A stretch of DNA of 64,000 bases from an alpha proteobacterium BAL199 (GCA_000171835.1 ABHC01000016.1:83980-147979); one strand, 5' to 3'. Positions 43,434 to 53,929 are shown, counted from the first letter of the stretch. Program-made: numbers and translations. Notes: a model not told the origin generated them from the sequence alone.

Positions 43434-44387
43434 GAGCCTGATCCGAAATTAAGTTGATTGGTATCAGCAGGTTGGCTTGACGCGTGGCCCGATCGTTGAT
43501 TCTGGAGGTTAGCAACACCTTCCCAAGGATCGACGATGTGGACCGATACCACTCGCGCGCTTCATGCCCGCGCGGGCCTGGCGTTGCCAAGTGATTTGAC
43601 CGACGCCGAATGGGCGGTGATCGCACCCTTCTTGCCACCGCCATCGCATGTCGGGCGTCCTCGCCGATGGTCGATGCGGCGGATTGTCGAAGCGATCCTG
43701 TATCTGCTGCGCGGTGGCCTGCCGTGGCGGATGCTGCCGCCTTGCTTCCCGCCGGTATCGACCGTCAGGCGCTGGTTTTACATGTGGCGCGACAGCGGGT
43801 TGTGGCAAACGCTGAACCATTCCCTGCTGATGGCCACGCGCGAGATTCATGGCCGTGAAGCCTCGCCCAGCGCCGGCGTCATCGATAGCCAGAGCGTCAA
43901 GACCACCGAGAGCGGCGGTCCGCGCGGCTATGATGCGGGCAAGAAGATCAAGGGCCGCAAGCGGCATATCCTGACCGACACCGAGGGCAATCTGGTCCAT
44001 GCCATAATCCACACGGCCGATATCCAGGACCGTGATGGGGCACCGCTGTTGCTCGCCGAAATCATCCACCGCTTCCCCTGGCTGCGCCATATCTTCGCCG
44101 ATGGTGGCTATGCCGGCGACAAGCTGCGCGAGGCGTTGCGCCGCATCGGCAAATGGACCATCGAGATCATCAAGCGATCCGATGCCGCCAAGGGCTTCGA
44201 GGTCCTGCCCCGCCGATGGGTCGTCGAACGAACGCTGGCCTGGCTCAGCCGCAACCGACGCCTCGCCAAGGACTTCGAGCAAACCATCGCGTCCGCAAGC
44301 GCATGGCTCTTCGTCGCATCCGTCCAACTCTTCACCCGACGCATCGCAAGACATTGCAACAATTCAGATTAATTTCGAATCAGACTC
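43434..44387 (+). mobile_element. IS5-family (IS1031-like) element
   Basis: 954 bp with inverted ends GAGCCTGATCCGAAATTAA (left) and GAGTCTGATTCGAAATTAA (right, reversed). It is flanked by TGA on both sides (43431-43433 and 44388-44390), a TNA duplication as expected for the IS1031 group. It is inserted in the IS1380 transposase gene. Confidence 0.92.
43536..44372 (+). CDS. IS5-family transposase
   Basis: A 278-residue DDE transposase: DAEWAVIAPFLPPPSHVGRP (family N-terminus), AGVIDSQSVKTTESGGPRG (first Asp), HIFADGGYAGDKLRE (second Asp) and RRWVVERTLAWLSRNRRL (Glu). The length is normal and it appears functional. Confidence 0.93.
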   Translation: MWTDTTRALHARAGLALPSDLTDAEWAVIAPFLPPPSHVGRPRRWSMRRIVEAILYLLRGGLPWRMLPPCFPPVSTVRRWFYMWRDSGLWQTLNHSLLMATREIHGREASPSAGVIDSQSVKTTESGGPRGYDAGKKIKGRKRHILTDTEGNLVHAIIHTADIQDRDGAPLLLAEIIHRFPWLRHIFADGGYAGDKLREALRRIGKWTIEIIKRSDAAKGFEVLPRRWVVERTLAWLSRNRRLAKDFEQTIASASAWLFVASVQLFTRRIARHCNNSD

Positions 44388-45271
44388 TGATACTGGAAGT
44401 CCTCGTAGAACCGCTTCACCTTGGTCTTTGACGGCCGCCCAACGGGGCGGGTTAACCGATGAGCGATGCAGCCTTCGAGAACGGCGTTCTTCTTCATCCG
44501 GATGGCGTAGAAATAGCCTGCCCCTTCCAGTCGCTCATAGAGTGCCGGGATCGCATAGGCGGCATCGGCCCGGAAGAAGCGGCCACCAAGGTTGCGACCA
44601 GCGTAGCGGGTGATCACCGGATCAAGGACGTTCCGCCAGCCGTCGGCGCTGTGGACGTTGCCATTGCGCAGGGCGCAGCGTTCCAGCATGCCGAACTGGT
44701 TGAACAAGAAGTTGGGATGATAGCAGTTGCAGTCGAAATGCCCGTTCCACGCCGCTCCTTCCTGATCGCCATGCGTCGGGCTGACCGAGCTGTCCATGTC
44801 CAGCACGATATACTTGAGCCCGTTGCGGTCATGAAACCGGTCAATCCATCGGCCATTCAGGTCGGCCAGCGCCGCCCGGTTCTCAGGCAAGGCCAGTGTC
44901 TCGGTCTCGAACCGCCCCATCTGCGATGCTGAAGCTGCTTGCGCATCGACGGCCCTGCCGCCGACAACCTGACGCATCACCGGGTCGAGCGCGAGACGGT
45001 CAGCATCGTTCACATCCCCATATCCGGCCAGCCGCCCGAACACCGATTGCCGGAACAGCCCGTCAAGACGATGGACCGTGTTCCTTCCGATACGATTGTC
45101 GCGCAGCGAAGCTGATGCCAGATTGGACAGCCCAAGCGCATCGTCAAGCTCGCGCATCACCAGCAGGCCGCCGTCCGAACTGATCTGCGTGCCACGAAAT
45201 TCCAGCCGCACGCGAGGGTCGAAATCCACCCGATCTGCCCGCTGTAATCCCGCACCCTCTGGGTGATCCAT
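44388..45271 (-). pseudogene. IS1380-family transposase, N-terminal part
   Basis: MDHPEGAGLQRADRVDF through FYEDFQYQ. It contains VLDMDSSVSPTHGDQEG and FFRADAAYAIPALYE, with the first two catalytic Asp. IS5 interrupts the frame. It is roughly 85-90 percent similar to the intact copy by eye. Confidence 0.88.
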
Positions 45272-45369
45272 GAAATACGCCCCTCGCAGCCATCAACACC
45301 ATGATTTGTATAGGTAATGTTGAGTTCAAGACAGCGAAATCAGCCGGCTACTCGGGGAATGCGGGTTGA

Positions 45370-45542
45370 GACAACTTCCCAAGGACCGACGATGTGGACC
45401 GATACCACTCGCGCGCTTCATGCCCGCGCGGGCCTGGCGTTGCCAAGTGATTTGACCGACGCCGAATGGGCGGTGATCGCCCCCTTCTTGCCACCACCAT
45501 CGCATGTCGGGCGTCCTCGCCGATGGTCGATGCGGCGGATTG
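45370..45542 (+). mobile_element. IS5 fragment (second copy of the IS1031-like element)
   Basis: Matches 43527-43687 (ATGTGGACCGATACC start through GATGCGGCGGATTG) with a few changes, then joins directly to a recombinase gene at 45543. Both natural ends are missing. Confidence 0.85.
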
Positions 45543-46188
45543 GCGTGTCCCCGCTATCGAGATCGAGGGGGCCGTCAAACGCGCCATCGAATCCTTCCTC
45601 ACAGATGCTGGCCGACTCACCGCTGAACTGGTGTTGACCGGGGCGCTGGAGAACCGCCAAGCGATCACACTGGCCGCCGCACTGGTCGAGCGGATCGATC
45701 GGACCTTGCTGCTGGATTTGGACCTCACCGTCACGCTGCATCCGGACCGGCTGACCCTGTCCATGGGAACGGCGCAGCTTCGCAAGGCGCTGGACCTACC
45801 GCAGCATGGCGATCTCGACGCGAAGGTAATCGTCGATGTTCCGATGGAGATCCGGCGCCGCGGCGTGGAAATGAAGTTGGTGATCGCGGCCGACCACACC
45901 GACGGCCGGATGATCGATCCGACACTGGTGAAGGCCATCGCCCGCGGGCGGGCATGGTTCGAGGAGATCGTCACCGGCACTGCGCCCTCGATATCTGAGA
46001 TTGCCCAGCGCGAGGGTGTGACGATGCGCTACGTGTCCCAGCACATCGACTTCGCCTTCCTGTCACCCACGATCGTCGAGACCATCCTGGAAGGTCGCCA
46101 GCCGGTGCAGATGACGTTGCAATCGCTGAAGCAAGTCGACCTCCCGGCCGACTGGGTCGATCAGGCTAGAGTGCTGAACTTTCGATAG
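45543..46188 (+). pseudogene. Large serine recombinase, C-terminal fragment
   Basis: About 215 residues in frame with the IS5 remnant: RVPAIEIEGAVKRAIESFL, ALVERIDRTLLLDLDLTVTL, SISEIAQREGVTMRYVSQHI (a helix-turn-helix) and VDLPADWVDQARVLNF. This is the C-terminal DNA-binding region of phage-type serine recombinases. The catalytic N-terminal domain and zinc ribbon are lost. It suggests that a recombinase-driven island or prophage once lay here. Confidence 0.85.
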
Positions 46189-46913
46189 CCAGGAACCGCA
46201 TCCGTTCGAACCGAGGGCCGCTCTATGCGGCCCTCACCCGTATGGGTAACCAATTGCATCCGAGGGCAAACTGGACCGGCTCCAGGGCGCGCGGAGCAAA
46301 GCCGCCGCACAGGCCGCAAGTGTGCTCCAGGCTGCGTGCTCTCGGGACGGGATATACCAGCAACTGGTTCGTAAGCCTCGGAAATGTCGCGTACTTCAGA
46401 AAATCTATTTTATTGAGAAATATCAATAAGATAGATTGGCGGAGAGACCAGTCTGCTGCGAACCCTGCTCCGAGTGGATTTCCCTGTTTACAGGGAAAAA
46501 ACAGGGAATTTCGCTGAATCTGGCGCACAAAGCGATGATCGAACCTAAAAAACACGCGAACTTTCAAGGTACTATCGGGGAATTCCCTAGGCGCAGGAAC
46601 AGGGAATTGAATTTTTCGAACAGGGAAAGTTCGACGCGGAATCAGGGAATACCGATGACGTATCAGGGACCTCGGATCCGCTACGATAGCGCCATGTTTG
46701 TTATTCGGCATGGGGTCCTGGCGCCGATCGGCGCGGCAAATGATTGATATCTATCAGTTACAAGAGGTCCGCCGGTCACGCCGATACACAGTCGCGCACC
46801 GGACGCAGCGAGTGACGATCGCGTTCACTCTCGACTTGCCTTGGGGATGGAGAATGTTCACTATATGTTCTTAATCACACGATGCCGTGTCCCCCCTGCG
46901 GAACAGTCCCTGA
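46189..46913. other. Non-coding stretch with CAGGGA motif array
   Basis: Some 725 bp without a supported gene. Apart from the repeats at 46479-46670 nothing is recognisable. It contains the promoter of the topoisomerase gene; an AT-rich CTATATGTTCTTAATC near 46860 may be the -10 area. Confidence 0.5.
46479..46670. repeat. Array of CAGGGA(A) motifs with hairpin
   Basis: TTTCCCTG-TTTA-CAGGGAAA at 46479-46498 is a perfect 8-bp-stem hairpin. CAGGGA then recurs at 46502, 46600, 46621, 46643 and 46664, with GGGAATTCCC at about 46578. It lies just downstream of the serine-recombinase tail; such motif clusters could be attachment or binding sites. Confidence 0.6.
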
Positions 46914-49180
46914 ATGGCCGAACAAATTGTCATCACGGAGAAGACCAGCCAAGCCAAGGACGTGCGCGCCGCAGTTGGGGGCAGATACGGCACCATCTTG
47001 GCGGCCGAGGGACATCTGCTCGATCTTCAGGAGCCGGAAGACGTGGTTCCCGAATGGAAACGCTGGTCGTCAGTCCTGCTGCGCCCTGAAGGGCTGTACG
47101 GGACCCGGCCGGCGGTCGGCGGCAACAAGGCGGCCAAGCTCAAGGCTATCCGCGAGGCGTTGCACACGGCCCGGCGGGTCTGGCTGGCCACCGACTGCGA
47201 CCGCGAAGGCCAACTGATCGGTCAGGAGATCCTCGAGCATTGCGGCTTCCGCGGAGAGGTCCTGCGGGTGATGTTCACCGCCCAGGATACTCAGACCATC
47301 CGCGATTCGTTCGACCGAGCCCGACCGAACGCTGACTATGCCGGGCTGTACGCTGCCGCCGTGGCCCGCCGCCAGGCAGACCAGATCTACAACCTTTCCC
47401 TCACCCGCACGGCGACGGTGACCCTCGGCAAGGGCGCCCGAAGCGTCGTCGGCGTCGGTCGCGTGAAGACGCCGACGCTGGCGATCGTGTGCCGGCGCGA
47501 ACTGGAGATCCGCCAATTCGTTCCGGTCGCCTATTTCGAAATAACCGCCACCGCCACGGTCGCCGCCGGCGATTTCACGATGCGACACGCACCGGAGAAG
47601 CGGATCCTCAGGCGCGCCGACGCCGAGAGCATCCTGAACGCGGCGCGGGACTTCGAGGGGCCACTGGCAGTCCGGGTCGAGGACAAGCGGCAGGGTCCGC
47701 CCAAACTGCATGACCTGCCGTCTCTCCAGAAGCTCTGCGCGTCTCGTTTCGGGTGGTCGGCGGCCCGGACACTGGAGATTGCCCAGGAGCTTTACGACGG
47801 CCAGAACAAGAAGATCATCACCTACCCGCGCGCCGAAGTCCGCTATCTGCCCGAGAGCCTGATCCCGGACGTGCCGAAGATCGTCGCCGGACTGCAAGTC
47901 GGCAAGTCGTGCGCCACCATTGCGGTGCCGACGCCGCCGGTCATCCGCAAGGGCGCACACGGTGCGTTCCACGATAAGGGACTTGAGGGAGCCAGCCATC
48001 ATGCGGTCATCCCCAACGTCAACACGGTGGCCGGCCTGCGCGAGGTCTGGCCACGCCTTTCGCTCGACGAGAAGAAGCTGTTCGACGTGGTGGCGCGCGC
48101 TTACCTAGCCGCGATGATGCCGGATTTTCGCTATCGACAGACGACCGCCACGTTGGATGTCCGGGGGGTTCCGTTCAAGGCGTCCGGCCGTCAGCCGATC
48201 GATCTCGGCTGGAGGGCGGCGTTCCCCGAATGGCAGCCCGCGGACGAGAAGAGCGGCGACGCCCAGCTGCTTCCGCCGATACTCGACGGCGAGACCGCCC
48301 GGCTGCGCGACGCGGCGATCGAGGACAAGGAGACGCGCCCACCGCCGCGCTACAACGAAGGCACGTTGATCGAGGCGATGCAGAACGCCTGGAGGTTCGT
48401 CGAAGACGAGGCGCTGCGGAACCGACTGAGGGAGGCCAAGGGCATCGGCACCCCGGCGACGCGGGCAGAGATCATCGCCGGCCTGAAACGGCAGCAATTC
48501 CTGGTCGCCCAGGGCAAGGCCATCGTTCCGACCGACACCGGGCTCGCGCTGTTCGATGTGCTGAGGCAGGCGGATCCGGCGCTGGTCGACCCAGGTGTCA
48601 CGGCGCAGCTCGAATGCCTGCTCGACGATGTCGTAGTCGGCAAGCAGGCGATGATCGACGCGATCGACGCGGTGTGCGGCGTGGCGCAGCGCATCATTGG
48701 CAACCTGACCAGCGGCACCCCGATAGTAAGCGCTGCCCTGCTCGGCGGTCGATCCGTAGGACCACGCACCGACCGACCGCCAACAGCTGCGATGAAGCGC
48801 TTCGCCGAGAGCATCGCCCGCCGCAAGCGGATCGCGCCACCGGCGGGCTATGCCACGTCCAGCGCGACCTGCCGCGTCTTCCTCGAGCAGCATGCCCCCA
48901 GGCAGGCTAATGTTTCCCCCACCGACGCGCACCACCCCGGTCCAGCGCTGGCAGTCCTGGCGACCAACGAGGCCGTCAATGGCGGAGGAACACCGGCCGG
49001 TGCGACCGCGGATCCCACCGAGCAACCGACCCAGCGCGGCCGGCACGGCATCCGTAAGTCGGAGACGCCGCGGCGAAAAGCCGGTGGTCAGCGCACTGCC
49101 GGGTTGGAGGCGAATCAGGCCGCGAGGCCCAGGCGGCGGCGGAGCACCGCCGCCACCGCGGAACCCGCGTCGCGCGCAGC
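46914..49180 (+). CDS. Type IA DNA topoisomerase (TopB-like), C-terminus altered
   Basis: About 755 native residues. The N-terminal TOPRIM domain starts VITEKTSQAKDVRAAVG and has WLATDCDREGQLIGQEI (DxDxEG). The core has ARRQADQIYNLSLTR, VGVGRVKTPTLAIVCRRE and active-site tyrosine in IITYPRAEVRYLP. PPRYNEGTLIEAMQNAWRFV and KGIGTPATRAEIIAGL complete the toroid. After about 49180 the frame runs into an IS6-B remnant and ends only at 49598, adding about 140 foreign residues. It resembles plasmid/ICE-borne TopB rather than housekeeping TopA. Confidence 0.88.
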
Positions 49181-49404
49181 CTACCCGCCGACGGGAACGA
49201 TCGTGGATCGGCTTCAAGAGACCGGGATCAACTCAGCGCTTCCTCTCTGCTCACGCCGCCGTCTACAACACCTTCAATGTCCAGCGCCATCTGATCTCTC
49301 GCAGCACCCTTCGGACCCTGCGCGGCGAAGCATTCGCTCAATGGCAAGCCGCTGCCGAGGCGGCGTGATCCCAGATCAGAACCTGGGCTTCGTGCGCCCG
49401 GACG
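49180..49404 (+). mobile_element. IS6-B fragment (transposase 3' end and terminus)
   Basis: Matches 35216-35440 reversed: QPTRRRERSWIGFKRPGST to the transposase C-terminus QAAAEAA and the end region ...GTGCGCCCGGACG. It is fused in another frame to the topoisomerase gene. Confidence 0.85.
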
Positions 49405-49424
49405 ACGAAGATGTGACAGTGCCC

Positions 49425-50116
49425 TTAGGAGAATTCAATCGAGCCGTCTCGAGCGATGGGAGGCATGGGTATTTCGTCGCGCGCAAACATAGCAGCCATG
49501 GCAGCGGGTACCGGATTCGCAATCTCGTCAGCGCTCTCTGCAGCAGCCATACGCTGCAGGTCAGCCGCATCGTCCGAGGTATCCCCCATTGGCCATAGCG
49601 CCGAACTTGCCAAACGCCGCTTGCGGGACATCAGGCTATGCAGAAGGCAGTCGAATGTGTGTTCTCGGTATCCGGCGTGGATCGCCATCGGCACATGAAT
49701 CGTAACAGGCTTATGCTGACCAATTCGGTGGATGCGATCGTTGCACTGTTCCTCGACAGCAGGATTCCACCAGCGCGACAGATGGATCACGTGAGTTGCC
49801 GCAGTCAGCGTCAGCCCGGTCCCAGCTGCCTTGGGGCCCAAAACCAACAAGTCGAACCCGCCATCCTCGACTAGATGTCGCTGAAACCGGTCGACGATGG
49901 CTTGCCGCTTCTGGATCGGAGTATCCCCGTTGATCAAATCGATCCGGTTCAAGCCGAACTCCTGTCGTACGAGTTCAATAAACCGGTACTGCATCTGACG
50001 ATGCTCAATGAAGACCAGGGCACGCTCACCCTTCGCCTTGATATAGCGTAATATGTCGAAGGCAGCCGACAGACGGCCCGATGCGGCGATAAAATCGTCG
50101 TTCGCCAGATCAGAAC
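49425..50116 (-). pseudogene. SNF2 helicase piece 5 (helicase C-terminal domain)
   Basis: From GSDLANDDFIAASGRL to the stop at 49425; carries motifs IV-VI (GERALVFIEHRQMQYRF, AAGTGLTLTAATHVIHLSRW, NDRIHRIGQHKPVTI). IS630 copy 3 adjoins upstream. Confidence 0.9.
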
Positions 50117-51271
50117 CTAGTGGATAAAATCCGACATTAGAATCCCGCTCAGGATTCCCGCGGGTTCGGTGGCGTGCGAGTCTGGGGCATGCGCACCGGG
50201 ATCAGCTTCACCGTCAGTACCGCCGATCGCGCCCGCCTGGAGGCGATCGTGGCGGACCGCAACAGCCCGCAAAAGCACGTCTGGCGCTGCCGGATCGTGC
50301 TGCTCACCGCCGCGGGCCTGGGCACCAACGCGATCATGCGCGAGGCCGGGGTCGCCAAGACGGCGGTCTGGCGCTGGCAGGAGCGCTTCGCCGCCGAAGG
50401 CGTGGACGGGCTGCTGCGGGACAAGACGCGCCCGTCGCGGATCCCGCCGCTGGACCCCTCGGTGGCCGAGCGCGTCGTCGCCCTGACCCTGACCGATCCG
50501 CCCGGCGAGACGACCCACTGGACCGCCGCAACGATGGCGGCACAGACCGGCATCTCGGTTAGTTCGGTGCAGCGGATCTGGCGTGCTCACGGTTTGGCCC
50601 CGCATCGGATCCGGCAGTTCAAGCTCTCGAACGACCCGGAGTTCGTGACCAAGCTGCGCGACGTGGTCGGGCTCTATGTCGACCCGCCGGCCCACGCCAT
50701 CGTGCTCAGCGTCGACGAGAAGAGCCAGATCCAGGCGCTCGACCGCACCCAGCCCGGCCTGCCGCTGAAGAAGGGCCGCGCCGGCACCATGACCCACGAC
50801 TACAAGCGCCATGGCACCACCACCTTGTTCGCTGCCCTCAACGTGCTCGACGGCACCGTCATCGGCCGCAACATGCAGCGTCACCGCCACCAGGAGTTCA
50901 TCCGCTTCCTCAACCACATCGAGGCCCAGGTTCCGGCCGGCAAGGTGATCCACGCCGTCCTCGACAACTACGCCGCCCACAAGCACCCCAAGGTCCGCGC
51001 CTGGCTGCACCGCCATCCCCGCTGGACCTTCCACTTCGTGCCGACCTCATGTTCCTGGCTCAACGCCGTCGAAGGCTTCTTCGCCAGGCTCGCCAAGCGC
51101 CGCCTCAAGCGCGGCGTCTTCCGCTCTGTCGCCGACCTCCAGGCCGCCATCAACCGCTTCCTCGACGAGCACAACGCCTCAGATCCGAAGCCCTTCAACT
51201 GGACAGCCGATCCCGACAAAATCATCGCCGCCGTCAGGCGTGGGCACCAAGTGTTGGATTCTATCCACTAG
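50117..51271 (+). mobile_element. IS630-family element, copy 3
   Basis: 1155 bp, same termini and sequence as copy 1. It is inserted in the helicase gene; keeping a single CTAG restores the reading frame (CCC GCT CTA GGT TCT), which shows that CTAG is the duplicated target or that TA is duplicated inside a CTAG target. Confidence 0.93.
50189..51271 (+). CDS. IS630-family transposase (copy 3)
   Basis: About 360 residues, identical by eye to copy 1 (32309-33391), with DDE residues in VLSVDEKSQ, AVLDNYAAHK and SWLNAVEGFF. It appears functional. Confidence 0.92.
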   Translation: MRTGISFTVSTADRARLEAIVADRNSPQKHVWRCRIVLLTAAGLGTNAIMREAGVAKTAVWRWQERFAAEGVDGLLRDKTRPSRIPPLDPSVAERVVALTLTDPPGETTHWTAATMAAQTGISVSSVQRIWRAHGLAPHRIRQFKLSNDPEFVTKLRDVVGLYVDPPAHAIVLSVDEKSQIQALDRTQPGLPLKKGRAGTMTHDYKRHGTTTLFAALNVLDGTVIGRNMQRHRHQEFIRFLNHIEAQVPAGKVIHAVLDNYAAHKHPKVRAWLHRHPRWTFHFVPTSCSWLNAVEGFFARLAKRRLKRGVFRSVADLQAAINRFLDEHNASDPKPFNWTADPDKIIAAVRRGHQVLDSIH

Positions 51272-51957
51272 AGCGGGATGAACCGAGACGCTCCGGATGT
51301 GGTGCAGCATCTTCAGTGCGGCTCCACGCGTCCCTTCGGCAAGCTTCAGCCGCGCGTCCTCGTATGCTACCGCCTGATCGATCGGCATAGCCCGAGGATG
51401 TAGGCGGCGAGTCTTTGCTGGGAGCTCCCGCGCGACTGTTTGCTTCAAACGGCGAAGGGCGAGCGATGGCAACCCATTCTGAGGGAGAAACACCCGCGAA
51501 TGCAGCTCCTTCATGTTCCCCTCGTCGGGGACGGCATATCGACCTCGAAAATCTCGCAGGGTGTCCAGTGCGCCAGGGCACAATTGGTCCATGATAGCCC
51601 ATAGATCGGTGGCGCTGTTCTCGATCGGCGTCCCGGTCAGTCCAATTCGGAAATCAGACTGAATCGCCCGAGCGGCGAAAGCCCTTAGCGATGCCGGATT
51701 CTTTAGGGCCTGAATCTCGTCGAACACCACTGCCGAGAATGGGATTTTCGCCAGCGAGTGCTGATAATTGGTCAACGTAGTGTAGGTGGTGAGTATCCAA
51801 AAACGATGGGCTCGGCCCTCTGAGATCGCTTCCTTCAACAAATCAAAATCCAAGCGCTCCTCGCCAGAGTCTGTGTCTACCCCTCGCAAGCCGGCTCGTT
51901 TGTGCCCTCCAAGCCCGGATCCATAGAGCCGAATTACCGGCCCTAGCCCCGGTGCCT
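51272..51957 (-). pseudogene. SNF2 helicase piece 4 (motifs II and III)
   Basis: Runs from EAPGLGPVIRLYGSGLGG to SVSVHPA and includes FSAVVFDEIQALKNPASL and FRIGLTGTPIENSATDLW. It is bounded by the MITE upstream and IS630 downstream. Confidence 0.9.
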
Positions 51958-52057
51958 CTAGTGGTGAAAATCAAACGGGTGAGTCCGTCTGGATCGGCAG
52001 ATTTCCGCCATGCGTTTGCTGATGCACGGGTTTCATCTGTCTGATTCCCACCACTAG
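51958..52057. mobile_element. 100-bp MITE with CTAG ends, copy 2
   Basis: The exact reverse complement of 25366-25465. Within the helicase gene, deletion leaving one CTAG restores the frame (CGG CAC CTA GAG GCA), so the insertion used the same CTAG target as the IS630. Confidence 0.92.
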
Positions 52058-52157
52058 GTGCCGCAGGACTTCGCCCTCCCACGTTTCGAGGAGCGACGTC
52101 GGCGCAACGACCAGTACCGGCCCACGGTTCTCGGCACCTGGGGTTGCCATATGCTCC
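52058..52157 (-). pseudogene. SNF2 helicase piece 3
   Basis: About 33 residues, EHMATPGAENRGPVLVVAP then TSLLETWEGEVLRH (motif Ia area). It is bounded by TTAA (52158-52161) and the IS1380 block on one side and the MITE on the other. Confidence 0.88.
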
Positions 52158-52161
52158 TTAA

Positions 52162-52717
52162 CCCGGATTTCCCAGATGGCGCTGCGTTTTCCTGATGGCG
52201 GCGGTAAAATATGATATCAAAATCAATGCATTACTGACGATTCGACGGGTTGAATATGGAGATGGCGTCGGGTGAAACGGGATCGGCCGATTTGCGGGTC
52301 GCTTTTGACCGCCGCCTCAAGCTGGAATTCCACGGCTCCAGGATCACCTCCGATGCCGGACTGCTCGCCTTCCGGGAACTCGATGATGCCCTCGGTCTGA
52401 CCGAGATGGCCGGGCAGGTGTTGGCCGACAGCCGGACCGGCAAGAACAACCGCCACACCCTGATCGCCCAGTTCCGGCAGTCGGTGTTCGGTCGGCTTGC
52501 CGGGTACGAAGATGTCAACGACGCCGACCGCCTCGGCCATGATCCGGCGATGCGCTGGATTGTGGGATCACGACGCAGGCAACCACAAAGCCGGTCGGCG
52601 CGGCGTCAAGCTGCGAGGGCGGCTGTCATCGCGCGACTCCGCCTTCCGCTTAGGCCGGAATTTGCCTACTATGCCGTCAACCATGGGCGGATGGGCCGCT
52701 CAAATGGGGAATGTCGG
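52162..52717 (+). mobile_element. IS1380-type element (IS1380-C), internally deleted
   Basis: Starts next to TTAA with CCCGGATTTCCCAGATGG, carries the first quarter of a transposase gene, then jumps at about 52562 to its right end (52643-52717), finishing GGGGAATGTCGG. The right-end segment recurs at 54591-54666. Confidence 0.78.
52256..52562 (+). pseudogene. IS1380-C transposase, N-terminal fragment
   Basis: About 100 residues: DRRLKLEFHGSRITSDAG, LLAFRELDDALGLTEMAGQ and QSVFGRLAGYEDVNDADR, typical of IS1380 family starts. Truncated by internal deletion before any catalytic Asp. Confidence 0.87.
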
Positions 52718-52832
52718 ATCAGATCAACAGCGCCCGTACGGCGAAATCTACAACGCCGCGCGCCCCATCTGTCCTCACCAGGTCCCGGTAGCCCACAAAT
52801 CGCACGGCCGCTAACCCCTTGGGACGGTGACG

Positions 52833-53888
52833 ATGTCGCAGCTGATCGAGCTCTACACCCGAATGGAAGCCGAGGCGGAAGCCCGCGCGGTCGAGCCGTG
52901 GTTCCGCATCGACCGTCTGCCCCCCTCCGGATCGAGCCATGAGCGCACGAAGTTCCAGCGCGAGATCCCCCCGGGGGTCGTCGACCGCTTCCGAGATTTC
53001 AAGATTGGCGGCATCGGGCTCGAGCCCCAGGACTACGGCATAACACTCGCCGATTATCTAAGCCGGCCGAACTTCGACAAGCTGGTCGACGACCCCATCG
53101 TTCGCGACCCCAAGGCCGAACGGCTGATCCAGGTGCTGGTCCGCGAGCAGCTGAAGGGAGCGCAGCCGGACGTTGTGCAGGCGTTCCTGCACGCGCTTGA
53201 CGATTCGCTGAATATCGGCGGTCGCAAACACGTGGTCGGTTTCAGCCGGCTCATCGTTTGCTCGATGTTCTCGCTGAAGATGGCGCAGCGGGCCCTGCGC
53301 ATGCTGGCGGTGCTGCACCGGCACGAAGTCCGGCCGAAGGTTCTGCTCGAGATCGGCGGCGGCTACGGCAAGACCTTCTCGGACGCCTGCGCACTGCTCG
53401 GCGTACGCACCGGCATCTACGTCGACCTGCCACTGAACCTGCTGTTAGCGGCCAGCTACCTGAACAAGCTGAGCCCCGGCAAGGTCAACCTCGTGTGGTC
53501 GGACGATGCCGAGATTCGCGAGGGTGCCATGAATCTGGTGGCGCCGTGGCTGCTCGAGGAGAAACTCGCGATGCCCGTCGATCTGGCGCTGAACTTCCTG
53601 TCGCTGCAGCACATGCAGGCGGCAACGCAGGAGTTCTACCTCGGGATCCTGAGGCGAAACGGCCTCGGCCATCTCTACCACGAGAACCGGTTGCATCCGC
53701 GCGACCGCGTTGAGGGGGCGCTGGCCGGCTCGGCGTCGATGACCGCCGCCCGGACCCTGGAGAGTCAGGTTGCCTCCCGTCCTACATTCTACAGCCCGGA
53801 CGGCCGGCGGATCAACAGCCCGGACGGCCGGGGGACCAATCTGACAAGGGAGCTGGTCGTGTACGGTCAGTTGCTGCGCTTCGACTGA
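52833..53888 (+). CDS. Putative sugar O-methyltransferase (NanM-type)
   Basis: A 351-residue protein resembling the putative sugar O-methyltransferase family (TIGR04371). The SAM site is VLLEIGGGYGKTFSDACALL, followed by GIYVDLPLNLLLAASYLN and an acidic LVWSDDAEI. Later blocks are FLSLQHMQAATQEFYLGIL and GLGHLYHENRLH. A short imperfect repeat (SPDGRRIN, SPDGRGTN) near the C-terminus lies beside an imperfect 19-bp DNA repeat. An ATG at 52833 follows GGGACGG. It is a passenger between two IS1380-C right ends; it may decorate a surface glycan. Confidence 0.82.
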   Translation: MSQLIELYTRMEAEAEARAVEPWFRIDRLPPSGSSHERTKFQREIPPGVVDRFRDFKIGGIGLEPQDYGITLADYLSRPNFDKLVDDPIVRDPKAERLIQVLVREQLKGAQPDVVQAFLHALDDSLNIGGRKHVVGFSRLIVCSMFSLKMAQRALRMLAVLHRHEVRPKVLLEIGGGYGKTFSDACALLGVRTGIYVDLPLNLLLAASYLNKLSPGKVNLVWSDDAEIREGAMNLVAPWLLEEKLAMPVDLALNFLSLQHMQAATQEFYLGILRRNGLGHLYHENRLHPRDRVEGALAGSASMTAARTLESQVASRPTFYSPDGRRINSPDGRGTNLTRELVVYGQLLRFD

Positions 53889-53929
53889 CGCGATTGCGAC
53901 GCGACCGCCGGAAGATCGCCGCCGCGGCA

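Larger units (their letters stand above)
42738..45364 (-). mobile_element. IS1380-family element, split by IS5
   Basis: Ends CCGACATTCCCC (42738) and CCGCATTCCCCGAG (reversed, at 45364). The transposase gene is interrupted by IS5 at 43434-44387. The 3' part matches the intact copy at 58927-60594 almost exactly while the 5' part differs at many positions. Confidence 0.88.

Noticed and set aside
46479..46498. Hairpin as a transcription terminator of the recombinase fragment
   Set aside because: It is followed by A-rich, not T-rich, sequence on the plus strand and lies 290 bp from the stop.
46242..46747. Short frames over the CAGGGA array reading NRELNFSNRE
   Set aside because: These are translations of the repeat; non-coding is more likely.
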